A stretch of 64,000 nt of DNA from Alcanivoracaceae bacterium (GCA_029210325.1 JARGPU010000006.1:62001-126000), one strand, 5' to 3'; shown: positions 39,851-50,574, numbered from the stretch's first letter. Notes: generated from the letters alone by a model not told the origin. Program-made: numbers and translations.

Positions 39851-40744
39851 ATGAAAACACTCAAGCTTTTTCTCGCCACAGCCGTGCTAAGCACTGCATC
39901 GCTGGGCAATGCCGCAATCAACGTATTTACCTGCGAGCCGGAATGGGCAGCCCTGACGCGAGAAATCGGCGCCGATCGAGTGCGCGTCAGCACGGCCATT
40001 AGTGCCGACCAGGACCCTCATCAAGTGCAGGCCCGGCCCAGCTTGATCAGCGCAGTGCGCCAGGCCGACCTGGTTTTCTGTAACGGCGCCGAGCTGGAAA
40101 TTGGCTGGCTGCCAGTACTGCTATCCCGGTCAGCCAATGCAAAAGTGCAAAGCGCTCCTGGACTGCTATATGCAGCCGATCAGGTCACCCTGATCGAGCA
40201 ATCCAGCTCTGCTGATCGAGCCCATGGAGATGTCCACGCTGCCGGCAATCCTCATGTGCACCTTGACCCCCATCGCATCGCCATGGTGGCCAAGGCACTG
40301 ACCGAGCGCCTCGCCACCCTGGACCCACAAGGCAAGGCGTACTATCAGCAAAAGCTTGAGGATTTCCTGCAGCGCTGGCAGGCCGCCATTAACAAGTGGG
40401 AGTCTCGCGCTTCCCATCTCAAGGATACTAAAGTGGTGGTACATCATCGCTCGTTCAGCTACCTGCTCAACTGGCTAGGCATGCACCCCATCGCGGAGAT
40501 GGAACCGAAACCCGGACTACCGCCCACTCCAAAACATCTGGGGCAAATACTTGGCAAAGTGGATAAGGAAAATATCAGACTGATTCTTTTTACCAGCTTC
40601 AACGGCAATCAGGGTGCTAACTGGCTGGCCAAGCGATCCGGAGCCTGCACCATTCAACTCCCTTTTAGTCACGAAAAGTCCTTGTTCGCTCTCTATGATG
40701 AGCTGATAGATATACTGGTCAGCAAACAAGCCGATTGTCTATGA
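39851..40744 (+). CDS. ZnuA-like metal ABC transporter substrate-binding protein
   Basis: 297 residues from ATG 39851 (CGGAGG just upstream) with a signal peptide ending near LGNAA. Metal-site histidines in DQDPHQVQ, NPHVHLDPHRIAM and VVHHRSFSYLL, the three-histidine pattern of cluster A-I (Zn/Mn) binding proteins. The usual charged His loop is short (DRAHGDVHAAG). It overlaps the permease gene by ATGA. Confidence 0.92.
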   Translation: MKTLKLFLATAVLSTASLGNAAINVFTCEPEWAALTREIGADRVRVSTAISADQDPHQVQARPSLISAVRQADLVFCNGAELEIGWLPVLLSRSANAKVQSAPGLLYAADQVTLIEQSSSADRAHGDVHAAGNPHVHLDPHRIAMVAKALTERLATLDPQGKAYYQQKLEDFLQRWQAAINKWESRASHLKDTKVVVHHRSFSYLLNWLGMHPIAEMEPKPGLPPTPKHLGQILGKVDKENIRLILFTSFNGNQGANWLAKRSGACTIQLPFSHEKSLFALYDELIDILVSKQADCL

Positions 40745-41484
40745 ACATGACCGACAGCCTGCATATCCTTTGGCCCGCCTTTATCGCCGGCGCGTTGGTT
40801 CTGGCCACTCATGTCCCACTTGGCAGGCAGGTTCTCAAGCGCGGCATCATCTTTATTGACCTCGCCGTTGCCCAGGCAGCGGCCACCGGCGCACTGGCCA
40901 GCCAAATGCTGCTCGGCGACACGGCAGTTATCTGGCAGCAAACCGGAGCATTAGTCGCAGCGCTATTGATGGCAGTCAGTTTGCATGCCCTGTCAAAGCG
41001 TCATGCTCATATTCAGGAGGCGCTGATTGGCGGCAGCTACATTCTGTTGACCTCCTTCGCCGTACTACTGGTCAGTCACGATCCGCACGCCGGCGAGTAT
41101 CTTCATCAGGCGTTATCGGGACAGATACTATGGGTAACACCTGAACAGCTAGCGTGGCTCGCCGCAGCCAGCATCGTGGTCGTTGCCTTGATGCGGTACG
41201 GCAAACAGGAGCTATCCGGATTTTATTTACCGCTGGCCATTGCCGTAACAGGTGCCGTTCAGACAGTTGGCGTCTATCTGGTGTTTGCCAGCCTGATTTT
41301 TCCGGCACTGGCATCAATACGGCTTGTCGACGCAAATGGCATTGGCCGCGGCCTGCTGGCAGGAATCGCGGGGCTTGTTAGCGGCCTGATAATAAGCCTG
41401 CTGGCAGACCTCCCCAGCGGCCCCACCATCGTAATAACACTAGCCATCAGCGCCGCCGCCGTCGCCCGCAGCAATCGGTGGTGA
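40741..41484 (+). CDS. ZnuB-like metal ABC transporter permease
   Basis: 247 residues, 7-8 hydrophobic helices, with family segments GIIFIDLAVAQAAATGALAS and QTVGVYLVFASLIFPALAS. Coupled to the binding-protein gene. No ATPase gene (znuC) is present on either side, so the ATP-binding subunit must come from another locus. Confidence 0.92.
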   Translation: MNMTDSLHILWPAFIAGALVLATHVPLGRQVLKRGIIFIDLAVAQAAATGALASQMLLGDTAVIWQQTGALVAALLMAVSLHALSKRHAHIQEALIGGSYILLTSFAVLLVSHDPHAGEYLHQALSGQILWVTPEQLAWLAAASIVVVALMRYGKQELSGFYLPLAIAVTGAVQTVGVYLVFASLIFPALASIRLVDANGIGRGLLAGIAGLVSGLIISLLADLPSGPTIVITLAISAAAVARSNRW

Positions 41485-41525
41485 CATGGGCTACAATTCT
41501 GCGCATTGACGCTCCGGAGACAGTG

Positions 41526-42041
41526 ATGAAAAGACTTTCTGCCTTAACCTTGGCCCTGCTAGTTCTGGCCCCAATACATGCCAACGCCGACTCTGGCGGG
41601 TTTGCTGCTATAGATGCCGTTTTTACCCACATTGATCCGAAGAATGTGGCCGGCAGCGCTAATGTCAATGCTGTGCAATTTCGCTTCGGCGCAGCACTGA
41701 ACAGCGCTGCGACACTGGCCGGAGAGTTCCGCGCGGGACTTGGCTTTGGCAGAGACACCAGCGGCGGCGTTCGCTATGAAATGGACCGTCATTTTGGCGC
41801 TTATTTTCGAGGCCAGTTTCCTAACCGTATGCCGCTGCGCCCATATGGTCTGATCGGTGTGACCCGGGTAGAAACCACCCAGGCTGGCCGTGGTGAAAAC
41901 TACAACGACATGTCTCTAGGGCTTGGCGCCGATTACTCCATTAATCGGGATGTCTTCGTCAGCGTTGAATACCTTCGCGCGGTCGATCGCAGCGAGGCAG
42001 AGGTAAGCAACTTCACTATTGGTGTAGGTGCACGCTTCTAA
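41526..42041 (+). CDS. Outer-membrane beta-barrel protein (OmpA/porin-like)
   Basis: 171 residues from ATG 41526 with a signal peptide ending near IHANA. Repeated amphipathic strands (AGLGFGRD, MDRHFGAYFRGQF, LGLGADYSINRDVFVSVEYL) and a C-terminal phenylalanine (GVGARF), a typical eight-stranded barrel. It lies 41 nt after the zinc permease gene and ends at the long inverted-repeat terminator, so it may belong to the same operon. Confidence 0.82.
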   Translation: MKRLSALTLALLVLAPIHANADSGGFAAIDAVFTHIDPKNVAGSANVNAVQFRFGAALNSAATLAGEFRAGLGFGRDTSGGVRYEMDRHFGAYFRGQFPNRMPLRPYGLIGVTRVETTQAGRGENYNDMSLGLGADYSINRDVFVSVEYLRAVDRSEAEVSNFTIGVGARF

Positions 42042-42046
42042 GCTCG

Positions 42047-42106
42047 CTGGCACAAACAAAAAAAGGGCCCGGCTTTTCAGTCGGGCCCTTTTTTTGTTTG
42101 TGCCAG
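42047..42106. terminator. Very long bidirectional terminator
   Basis: Perfect 25-bp inverted repeat (42047-42071 and 42082-42106) with a 10-nt loop and A7/T7 tracts, between convergent genes. It starts 6 nt after the barrel gene and ends 4 nt before the folE2 stop. Confidence 0.92.
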
Positions 42107-42109
42107 GAA

Positions 42110-43069
42110 TCAAGGTATGGGCAGGTAACCGCCCGGTAGATTCTTGGTGACGATAGCCACCGCATTATGAGCATGCAGACTCTCAAGATGGTTTACCCGT
42201 AACCAGAAGTCCTTGTATAGCGGCTGCTCATCTACCACCACTTGCAAACGACGCGCAGCATCCTCGCAGAACATAAGGTTTTGGCCGTTAAGGCGGGCAA
42301 ACTCCTGCTCATCCTCGCGTTTGACCGCAGTCTGCACCGGAGTTTTCAGCGCCCCTTCAATGGCATCAATAAGAGCGGTAATAGGGAAGCCGGTCTCTTC
42401 CGCATGATCCAGCAACACCCGCACCTGAGCCACAGAACGCTGACTATGCGGGGTGGCCACAATGCCCTGCTCCGTACCCAGCCACTCAGCCACTTGCTCC
42501 GCCGGAATGGTGCCGACATCACCAAACTGATTGCGGAAGGCGTCCTGAATAAGCTGCCGGGCCAGCGCAGCAGAACAAGGGCAAGTAGAAGAGTATGGAA
42601 CCTCCACCGACAGCTCGATACGCAGCTCGCCTTTGGAGAGTGTGCCGCAGATGCTGACCGGGTAGCTCTTCCAGCCAAAATAATTACTCTTCAACGATTC
42701 GCGGCGCATGGAATATTCGAAGTCTAGCTGAACGAATGCCTGATCACTCAAGCCATCATGGCTAGCCAGGAAGGTACTCAGCAATTTTTCAATCGAGGCA
42801 GCACTGACCGAACAATCTGCGAAGGTCTCCTCGAGAGTCAGGTACAGACGCGACATATGAATGCCGCGAGCTGCTGGATCCTGCAGGTTCACATAGGCCT
42901 GAATCGAAGTACTGATCGGCCTCTCTCCCGCCAAGGTATCACTCAGCTTTGCCGGCAGATGAATCTCACTCATGCCGACCCAGTCGAGCTTGCTGTGAAT
43001 ATGGCGGCTGGCACTACTGGCCACATCCGGCATGTCTTTGACAGTGGCAGAGCCCTGTTGGCTTTTCAT
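42110..43069 (-). CDS. folE2: GTP cyclohydrolase IB (FolE2)
   Basis: Makes dihydroneopterin triphosphate for folate and queuosine; a metal-flexible replacement for zinc-dependent FolE. 319 residues from ATG 43069 (GGAG 6 nt upstream). The active-site cysteine lies in [17 protein letters not shown], followed by HSQRS and the conserved [10 protein letters not shown]. In many bacteria folE2 is switched on by Zur at low zinc. It converges on the zinc-transport genes, supporting that role. Confidence 0.96.
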   Translation of the reverse strand: MKSQQGSATVKDMPDVASSASRHIHSKLDWVGMSEIHLPAKLSDTLAGERPISTSIQAYVNLQDPAARGIHMSRLYLTLEETFADCSVSAASIEKLLSTFLASHDGLSDQAFVQLDFEYSMRRESLKSNYFGWKSYPVSICGTLSKGELRIELSVEVPYSSTCPCSAALARQLIQDAFRNQFGDVGTIPAEQVAEWLGTEQGIVATPHSQRSVAQVRVLLDHAEETGFPITALIDAIEGALKTPVQTAVKREDEQEFARLNGQNLMFCEDAARRLQVVVDEQPLYKDFWLRVNHLESLHAHNAVAIVTKNLPGGYLPIP

Positions 43070-43257
43070 CAATATCTCCGTTGGCCGCTCTACATTTAGC
43101 GCCCGCGAACATTAAACGGCTGCGCGTGCTTCTCGGGGGGTGGCAAGTCTAGCAGATAAGGCCTGCCGAATAGACGCAGGCCCCGTGTGGCTTTGGCTCT
43201 GCCAGATATAGCCTGCTGCTATCACTGTCCAGCTGCCGTGAATATCCCGCCACAGGG

Positions 43258-43298
43258 AAAATGCTTAGTTCTCATACATTTTGATGTCTAAGCATTTT
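43258..43298. promoter_or_regulatory. Long inverted repeat, probable ectR/ectABC operator
   Basis: AAAATGCTTAG (43258-43268) and its exact complement CTAAGCATTTT (43288-43298) are 19 nt apart, with a nested ACAT-TTTG-ATGT. The right arm lies inside the spacer of the predicted promoter, so bound regulator would block RNA polymerase. EctR (a MarR dimer) is the obvious candidate. Confidence 0.5.
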
Positions 43299-43309
43299 TC
43301 AGGTATAGT
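43281..43309 (+). promoter_or_regulatory. Promoter of the ectoine operon
   Basis: TTGATG (43281-43286), 17-nt spacer, TATAGT (43304-43309). A long leader of about 145 nt would follow before ectR. A second weaker site may lie near 43338-43366. Confidence 0.55.
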
Positions 43310-43460
43310 TTGGCCTCCCTGAGCAAAGAAAGAGCACTGCGAATAACTTATTTCGCTTTTATATCATGTAGTTATGGTTATTGCTCAGAAAGCGACACAG
43401 GGATGCACCAATAATGAACATATTTTTTACTCATATATCAAAGGAGCGGGACGAAACCCG

Positions 43461-44000
43461 ATGGCCCGACACGACGACGTGCTGATTGCCCTGCGCCGGA
43501 TTATCCGCGCCACAGACCTCTACTCCCGCCGCCTGAGCCGGGAGTCCGGGCTGACAGCACCACAACTGCTGATCCTTCAGGCAATCGGCGCCCAGGGCGA
43601 AATCACCATGGGCGATATTGCTGCCGAGGTATCCCTTAGTCAGGCCACCGTGACCACGATCCTGGATCGTCTGGAGTCGCGCGGACTGGTAGTGAGGGAG
43701 CGTGGATCCTCAGATAAGCGCAGGGTTTACGCCCACCTGACTGAGGCCGGGCAGGCATTGATTACCAATGCTCCTGAGCCACTTCAGGAAACTTTTGTAA
43801 AGCGATTTACCGCCCTAAGAGACTGGGAACAATCCCAGATCATCAGCGCGGTGGAACGCATCGCCAGCATGATGGATGCCGACGATATTGATGCTTCGCC
43901 GGTACTTGATGTCGGCGCCATTGACCGCGGTCAAGGGCTGACCGACGCATCGCCCCTTCTTCCGGAAGGGCAGCGCAGTGGCCGCACCGCTCGCCGCTAA
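43461..44000 (+). CDS. ectR: MarR-family regulator EctR
   Basis: 179 residues from ATG 43461. Winged helix with LSRESGLTAPQLLILQAIG, MGDIAAEVSLSQATVTTILD and wing RERGSSDKRRVYAHLTEAG. It is the first gene of the ectoine operon (29-nt gap to ectA), as for EctR1 repressors of methylotrophs, but here co-directional. Probably autoregulated through the inverted repeat upstream. Confidence 0.9.
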   Translation: MARHDDVLIALRRIIRATDLYSRRLSRESGLTAPQLLILQAIGAQGEITMGDIAAEVSLSQATVTTILDRLESRGLVVRERGSSDKRRVYAHLTEAGQALITNAPEPLQETFVKRFTALRDWEQSQIISAVERIASMMDADDIDASPVLDVGAIDRGQGLTDASPLLPEGQRSGRTARR

Positions 44001-44029
44001 AACAACAGCATAAACAGGAGAATCATTAC

Positions 44030-45925
<1,896 letters not shown>

Positions 45926-45926
<1 letters not shown>

Positions 45927-46057
45927 TGCCGAAAGACCATCTGACTATGCCCCGGGCAATCCTGCGCGTGCTGAGCTGCTCTGCTGATCACTTCGGCATC
46001 GGCCAGCAAGACGCGCAGGAAATACTGAATCACTGGAAGGAGCAGTTCGTAGCATGA
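45926..46057 (+). CDS. Small ORF (43 codons) between ectB and ectC
   Basis: Reads [16 protein letters not shown]...[20 protein letters not shown], ending FVA. It starts in a TAATG overlap with the ectB stop and ends in an ATGA overlap with the ectC start, so it exactly fills the gap and would couple translation of the two genes. GGAAGGAG for ectC lies inside it. No family recognised. It may be a microprotein or only a coupling device. Confidence 0.55.
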
Positions 46058-46452
46058 TCGTTCGCACTCTTGAAGAAGCTCGCAATAGCGAGCGACGTGT
46101 AGTCGCTCCCAATGGTAACTGGGAGTCCGTGCGCCTGAGCCTGAAAGATGACGGCATGGGCTTCTCGTTCCACATCACCACTATTCATGCCGACACCGAA
46201 ACCCATATCTGGTATCAGAATCATCTGGAGACGGTGTATTGCATCAGTGGCGAGGGCGAGATTCACACCCTGGCCGACGGCAAGACCTATCCGATCCGCC
46301 CAGGCACTGTGTATATGCTGGATAAGCATGACGAGCATTACCTGCGCGCCAACCGTGGCGTAGATATGGTGATGGCCTGTGCCTTTAACCCGCCTTTAAG
46401 CGGCAAAGAAGTGCATGATGAGAATGGTGTCTACCCAGTTGATAACAGCTAG
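46054..46452 (+). CDS. ectC: L-ectoine synthase
   Basis: Cyclises N-gamma-acetyl-diaminobutyrate to ectoine. 132 residues, cupin fold: MIVRTLEEA start, [21 protein letters not shown] with the metal-binding Tyr/Glu region, and [12 protein letters not shown] with the histidine. GGAAGGAG upstream. No ectD (hydroxylase) or dedicated aspartokinase follows. Confidence 0.98.
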   Translation: MIVRTLEEARNSERRVVAPNGNWESVRLSLKDDGMGFSFHITTIHADTETHIWYQNHLETVYCISGEGEIHTLADGKTYPIRPGTVYMLDKHDEHYLRANRGVDMVMACAFNPPLSGKEVHDENGVYPVDNS

Positions 46453-46521
46453 CAGGCACGGCCGGGTAATACCGCAGCACACATCCCGGAGTACATCAGC
46501 AAGTCCACCAAGGCGGGGCCG

Positions 46522-46551
46522 TTTACCCCTAGTGTAGAGCCTGCGTATACT
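46522..46551 (+). promoter_or_regulatory. Promoter candidate for the diguanylate cyclase
   Basis: TTTACC (46522-46527), 18-nt spacer and TATACT (46546-46551), 38 nt before the start at 46589. Confidence 0.45.
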
Positions 46552-46588
46552 GCGAGAATAATAAATATAAAGGCATAGCCACCAAATC

Positions 46589-47728
46589 ATGTCTCTGCGC
46601 AGGCTGCTAGTAAGCAAAGGCAACCCCATGTTCTGGCCGCCCGCAGAGGGGGCCCTGCTCGCCTGCTTCATGACCATCCTGATGAACCTGCTGTTTCTGG
46701 CCACCGGGCTAATTGCCGAGGTGCTGCCGCAACTTGCCATGCATGTTCAACAACCCGTATTGCGTCAGTTCAACCTGTTTTCTCTGGCCATGATTGCTCT
46801 CTGGAGCAGCGTCTTTGGACTGATTTTAGTGATCCGCCGGAACAACCCCCAAAGTCAGATCCCTGGGCTGATAGTCACTTACCTGTTTGGCCACCCCATG
46901 GTAGTCATGGCCTACTTCAACGGTGTCCACTCTATGGTCACCGGGCTGCTACTAGCGGTCACCCCGGCATTCGGCTTTGTCATGTTCAGAAATCGTCATG
47001 TGGTGAATGCTCTGCTGCTGATCTGGCTGGAAGTCATTCTGCTTGGTCTTGCCGTCAGCCTTGGCTGGCTTACTGATGCGCCCCTGTATGGCGATCAGCC
47101 ACCAAACCGTTTTCTTGTGCCCATATGGTTTTTCATTCAGGTATTGATCGGCTTCCCGGTGGCGCTGGCATTGCTGATGATTACTCGCTATATCGTCAGC
47201 ACTCTGCGCACCCGCGAGGCCCAGGTGCGGGAACTGTCCCGCCGTGACGCCCTTACCGGAGTGTGGAATCGCGGCTATCTGAACGAGTTAATTGCCCGGG
47301 AAGTGGCGCTAGCGGAGCGCAGTGGCCAGCCTTTGGCGATGGTGGTGGCGGACCTCGACCTGTTTAAGCGAATAAATGATGAGCACGGTCATGCAGCAGG
47401 CGATCAGGCACTGATTCACGCCGCTCGAAGCCTGGGCGCCAGCATTCGCGAAGTTGATCATTTGGGCCGTTACGGCGGAGAAGAGTTTGTCCTGCTGCTA
47501 CCAAACTGCGACAAGGAAAACGCCCGCATCACGGCAGAACGCTGCCGCAAGGCACTATCAGCAGAGCCGGTTAAAACTGAGCAAACGGAGCTGACACTAA
47601 ATGGCAGCTTCGGTGTTGCCTCTGTCCGTGGCGGCAAAATAAATAGCGATGAACTTTTCCGCCAAGCGGACCGAGCCCTTTATCAAGCCAAAGAGGCGGG
47701 GCGCAATCGGGTGATGGTAGCCAACTGA
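46589..47728 (+). CDS. Membrane diguanylate cyclase
   Basis: 379 residues; ATG 46628 is an alternative start. Five or six membrane helices (about 22-205) precede a GGDEF domain from 219: DLDLFKRINDEHGH, inhibitory RxxD (REVD) at 287-290 and GGEEF at 296-300. Behind the ectoine operon with its own promoter; convergent with dusC, the stops being 1 nt apart. Confidence 0.93.
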   Translation: MSLRRLLVSKGNPMFWPPAEGALLACFMTILMNLLFLATGLIAEVLPQLAMHVQQPVLRQFNLFSLAMIALWSSVFGLILVIRRNNPQSQIPGLIVTYLFGHPMVVMAYFNGVHSMVTGLLLAVTPAFGFVMFRNRHVVNALLLIWLEVILLGLAVSLGWLTDAPLYGDQPPNRFLVPIWFFIQVLIGFPVALALLMITRYIVSTLRTREAQVRELSRRDALTGVWNRGYLNELIAREVALAERSGQPLAMVVADLDLFKRINDEHGHAAGDQALIHAARSLGASIREVDHLGRYGGEEFVLLLPNCDKENARITAERCRKALSAEPVKTEQTELTLNGSFGVASVRGGKINSDELFRQADRALYQAKEAGRNRVMVAN

Positions 47729-47729
47729 T

Positions 47730-48650
47730 TCAAATAGCTGCCAGCATCTCTGCCGGTCGCCGCAGCTTGACCAGCTTCTGGTACAGCGCCTCCGCATCCG
47801 CACAGTCCCTGCGCAGATAATTAAGCCACTGCTTCACGCGCCCGCTTACCTGGCTATCGGAACCGCTACCGTCCAACTCGCGGATAAATTTCTGCAAATG
47901 GCCCAGCACTTCAGGCCAGCCATTATCGAGAAGTTCTCCGCGCAAGCGGCGCGCCAAAAACGGGTCACTCACCGCACCACGCCCCAGCATCATTGCCTCA
48001 CATCCCGACTCTTGCGAGCAGCGCCGCGCATCTTCGACAGTCCAGATTTCACCATTGGCGATAACCGGCAAGGCCAACGCCTCGCGAATTAATCCGATAC
48101 GGTCCCAAAAGGCCGGCGGCCGGTAACCCTGACTTTTGGTTCGGCCATGCACCGTCAGCCAAGCCGCACCGGCGGCTTCGATGCCCCGGGCATTGTCCAA
48201 CGCGAGCTCGCCGTCGAGATTGCCCAAACGCATCTTGGCGGATACCGGAATGACTGCTGGCACCGCACGACGCACTGCGTCCACTACCTGATACACCCTC
48301 TCCGGCTCATCCAGCAGCACGGCACCACCGCCATGACGGTTCACTGTCTTCGCCGGACAACCAAAGTTCAGGTCAATCGCAGGGGCGCCGAGTTCCGCCG
48401 CCCGGGCAGCGTTATCTGCCATACACGCCGGGTCTGAGCCGAGCAGCTGAACATGCACCGGGGTGCCACTACGAGTGCGAGCATTGCCTGCCAATTCGGG
48501 ACACCAGCGGTAAAACACCTTGGCCGGCAGCAGTGTGCCACTGACACGGACAAACTCGGTCACGCACCAGTCGTAACCGCCGATATCTGTCAAAGCCTGG
48601 CGAACCCAGAAATCCGCCAGACCTTCCATTGGAGCAAGGATGATTTTCAT
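47730..48650 (-). CDS. dusC: tRNA-dihydrouridine(16) synthase DusC
   Basis: FMN/NADPH enzyme that reduces U16 of tRNA. 306 residues from ATG 48650; ATG 48659 is also in frame. LAPMEGLADFWVRQALT, CVTEFVRVSGTLLPAKVF, catalytic cysteine in LNFGCPAKTVNRHGGG, VHGRTKSQGYRPPAFW and IANGEIW. The EFVRVS-LLPAKVF form is characteristic of the C subgroup. Confidence 0.94.
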   Translation of the reverse strand: MKIILAPMEGLADFWVRQALTDIGGYDWCVTEFVRVSGTLLPAKVFYRWCPELAGNARTRSGTPVHVQLLGSDPACMADNAARAAELGAPAIDLNFGCPAKTVNRHGGGAVLLDEPERVYQVVDAVRRAVPAVIPVSAKMRLGNLDGELALDNARGIEAAGAAWLTVHGRTKSQGYRPPAFWDRIGLIREALALPVIANGEIWTVEDARRCSQESGCEAMMLGRGAVSDPFLARRLRGELLDNGWPEVLGHLQKFIRELDGSGSDSQVSGRVKQWLNYLRRDCADAEALYQKLVKLRRPAEMLAAI

Positions 48651-48699
48651 GGCGGCCATGATAGCATCGGCTCTTGTTCTTCACTGCGACGGATCATTC

Positions 48700-48930
48700 A
48701 TGGGCTCTGATTTCCTGCTGGCTACTCTATTCAATCTATCGGTCAACCTGATCTACACCATTGTCGCCCTGATGGTCGGAGTGCTGGCTCTCAAGTTTGT
48801 CGACAAGCGCTTACTGGAGCGCGTCGACATCGAAGAAGAGCTGAAGAACAACAATATTGCAGTGGCAATATTTGCCTCTACCATTCTGTTATTTGTGGCG
48901 TTGATAGTGTCATTCGGATTGAAAGCCTGA
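48700..48930 (+). CDS. DUF350 family small membrane protein
   Basis: 76 residues from ATG 48700. Two hydrophobic helices (about 12-29 and 51-72) flank FVDKRLLERVDIEEELKNNNIAVAIFAS, the typical DUF350 pattern. Function unknown. It is directly followed (6 nt) by the transglutaminase-like gene; divergent from dusC. Confidence 0.85.
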   Translation: MGSDFLLATLFNLSVNLIYTIVALMVGVLALKFVDKRLLERVDIEEELKNNNIAVAIFASTILLFVALIVSFGLKA

Positions 48931-48936
48931 TCCGCC

Positions 48937-49797
48937 ATGACGGATAGGAGTATCGGCCTGGCGCTGTTCGCTCTGGTAGTGATCGGTCTGCTGTCTGGCA
49001 AACCGGAAGCTCGCTCCGACATGCCTCTGGATAACGTCTATTCACCAACACTGCTGCAGCAACTCCGCACCCCCTCTGAGGAGGAGCTACTGCTGGAGCA
49101 ACTGGGCCATGCAGCTCATCTGGATAACCCTGAGCAGGCCCGCCGGGGCGCGGTACGCAGCGTGCCGGAACAGTGGCGCTTGAGTGACTATGAAGTTCGT
49201 CAGACCGTGCAAAGCATGAGTGTTGAAAGACGCTCATACACCTACACTTGGAACCTGCCCTCGGGCACCCCGTTCGCCATTACCGCAGAGGGAACATTTC
49301 AGCAGCATCATTTCGCCCACGGCTACCTGACTGATTGGCAACCATTCGCCGCAAACCGCTCTTGGGAGCCCTGGTATGCGGTGGCGCAGCGACTGAGCTA
49401 TCAACGGGATCACCACCGTTATGCTGGACGTCTGGATGTCTGGCAAACCGGCGCCGAATCCTGGCGTCTGGGCAGTGGGGACTGTGAGGACCATGCCTTG
49501 CTGCTGGCAGACTGGCTGAACCGCCAAGGCGAGGATGCCAGAGTAGTGTTGGGAAAGTATCAGGGCGAAGGCCATGCCTGGGTGGTAATCATTCGGGACC
49601 AGCGAGCCTGGCTGTTGGAAGCAACGCGCAAGTTTGGCCGCCGGGCGCTTCGCCAGTACCCTCTGGCCAGCACACTACCGGACTATCAGCCAGCCGCCAT
49701 GTTCAACCGCGACACTCTATGGATTAACGACGGCAGCCACAAAACAACCCGATATGACGGCCCCGCATGGCGAGTGGCCGCTCACTTTCAACCTTGA
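48937..49797 (+). CDS. Transglutaminase-like cysteine peptidase family protein
   Basis: 286 residues with an N-terminal signal or anchor (5-24). The papain-like triad is visible: Cys in GSGDCEDHALLLADWL, His in GEGHAWVVI, then LLEATRKF. In other bacteria related proteins cleave periplasmic parts of c-di-GMP adhesion receptors (LapG type), but the target here is not known. Encoded between DUF350 and the thioesterase gene. Confidence 0.82.
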   Translation: MTDRSIGLALFALVVIGLLSGKPEARSDMPLDNVYSPTLLQQLRTPSEEELLLEQLGHAAHLDNPEQARRGAVRSVPEQWRLSDYEVRQTVQSMSVERRSYTYTWNLPSGTPFAITAEGTFQQHHFAHGYLTDWQPFAANRSWEPWYAVAQRLSYQRDHHRYAGRLDVWQTGAESWRLGSGDCEDHALLLADWLNRQGEDARVVLGKYQGEGHAWVVIIRDQRAWLLEATRKFGRRALRQYPLASTLPDYQPAAMFNRDTLWINDGSHKTTRYDGPAWRVAAHFQP

Positions 49798-49804
49798 GGC
49801 AGTT

Positions 49805-50209
49805 ATGTTTAGCAGCTCGATACACCCTCGTTTTTCGGATACCGATGCTCTCGGCCATATCAACAACACGGTCATCCCGGTGTGGTTTCTGGAGGCCCGC
49901 GAACCAGTGCTACGGTTGTTTTCACCGTCACTTGATGTCGCTAAAGCGGCGCTGGCGGTGGTGCGCATCGAGGTGGACTATGTGGCGGAAACCCGTTTCG
50001 GCAGCGATGTGGAAGTCATCACCAAGGTAGCGAAGTTAGGTAACAGCTCGCTACAACTGGCGCAAGAGGTTTGGCAGGAAGGCACGCTGACAGCTCGTGG
50101 GTTGGCCACTCTGGTGAATTTCGACCCCCGCGAGCGCCGGGCAACGGCCATCCCGGATCACGTGCGGGCGGCACTGGCAGAGCATACGTCAACGTCCAGT
50201 CAGGAATAG
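49805..50209 (+). CDS. Acyl-CoA thioesterase (hot-dog, 4HBT family)
   Basis: 134 residues from ATG 49805. HPRFSDTDALGHINNTV carries the catalytic aspartate in the D-x-x-G-H-x-N-N pattern of FadM/YbgC-like thioesterases. Substrate not inferable. 7 nt after the transglutaminase-like gene, so co-transcribed. Confidence 0.9.
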   Translation: MFSSSIHPRFSDTDALGHINNTVIPVWFLEAREPVLRLFSPSLDVAKAALAVVRIEVDYVAETRFGSDVEVITKVAKLGNSSLQLAQEVWQEGTLTARGLATLVNFDPRERRATAIPDHVRAALAEHTSTSSQE

Positions 50210-50574
50210 GGCCCTGCCGGCCAGGGGTGCAGCCAACGCCATAGCTCAGGAGGTCGCAAGAGGGGGCGGCGGCGGTTGCGGGCCGGCAAGGAGAGTTAAT
50301 ATAGCGCCGCGCCGGGCAGCTTCGCAGGCGAATTTTTATTCCTTTTTGGAATTAGTCAGCCCCGGCATCCTAACCAATCTGCTTTTCCCTTTGCCCCTCA
50401 GGGGGTTAGCTTTTTACCCATTCCCGCATCAGGAGTATCCCGCTGAGCGAAACCATCGCAGGATGTCAGACAACCAGACCGGTTTTCATCATTAAGCGGA
50501 CAGCGGCGCTGCATCGGGGCGTTGGTGGCGCTACAATGCCGGCCCATTGACGGATTCACAGCGCCGAGGACTTC
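50210..50574. other. Intergenic region thioesterase/xseB with possible small RNA
   Basis: 365 bp without a protein gene. TTGCGG (50276-50281), 18 nt and TATAGC (50300-50305) look like a promoter. CTAACC (50370-50375) pairs with GGTTAG (50404-50409), nested around CCCCTCAGGGG, and is followed by CTTTTT: a possible terminator. Together they could make an RNA of about 100 nt. A TACAAT near 50532 may be the xseB -10. Confidence 0.3.

Larger units (their letters stand above)
43070..43460. other. Divergent intergenic region folE2/ectR
   Basis: 391 bp without a credible gene. It holds the ectR promoter and a long inverted repeat (separate entries) and near 43204-43222 an imperfect GATATAGC/GCTATC repeat. 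No Zur box of the GTTATA-TATAAC type was seen. Confidence 0.6.
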
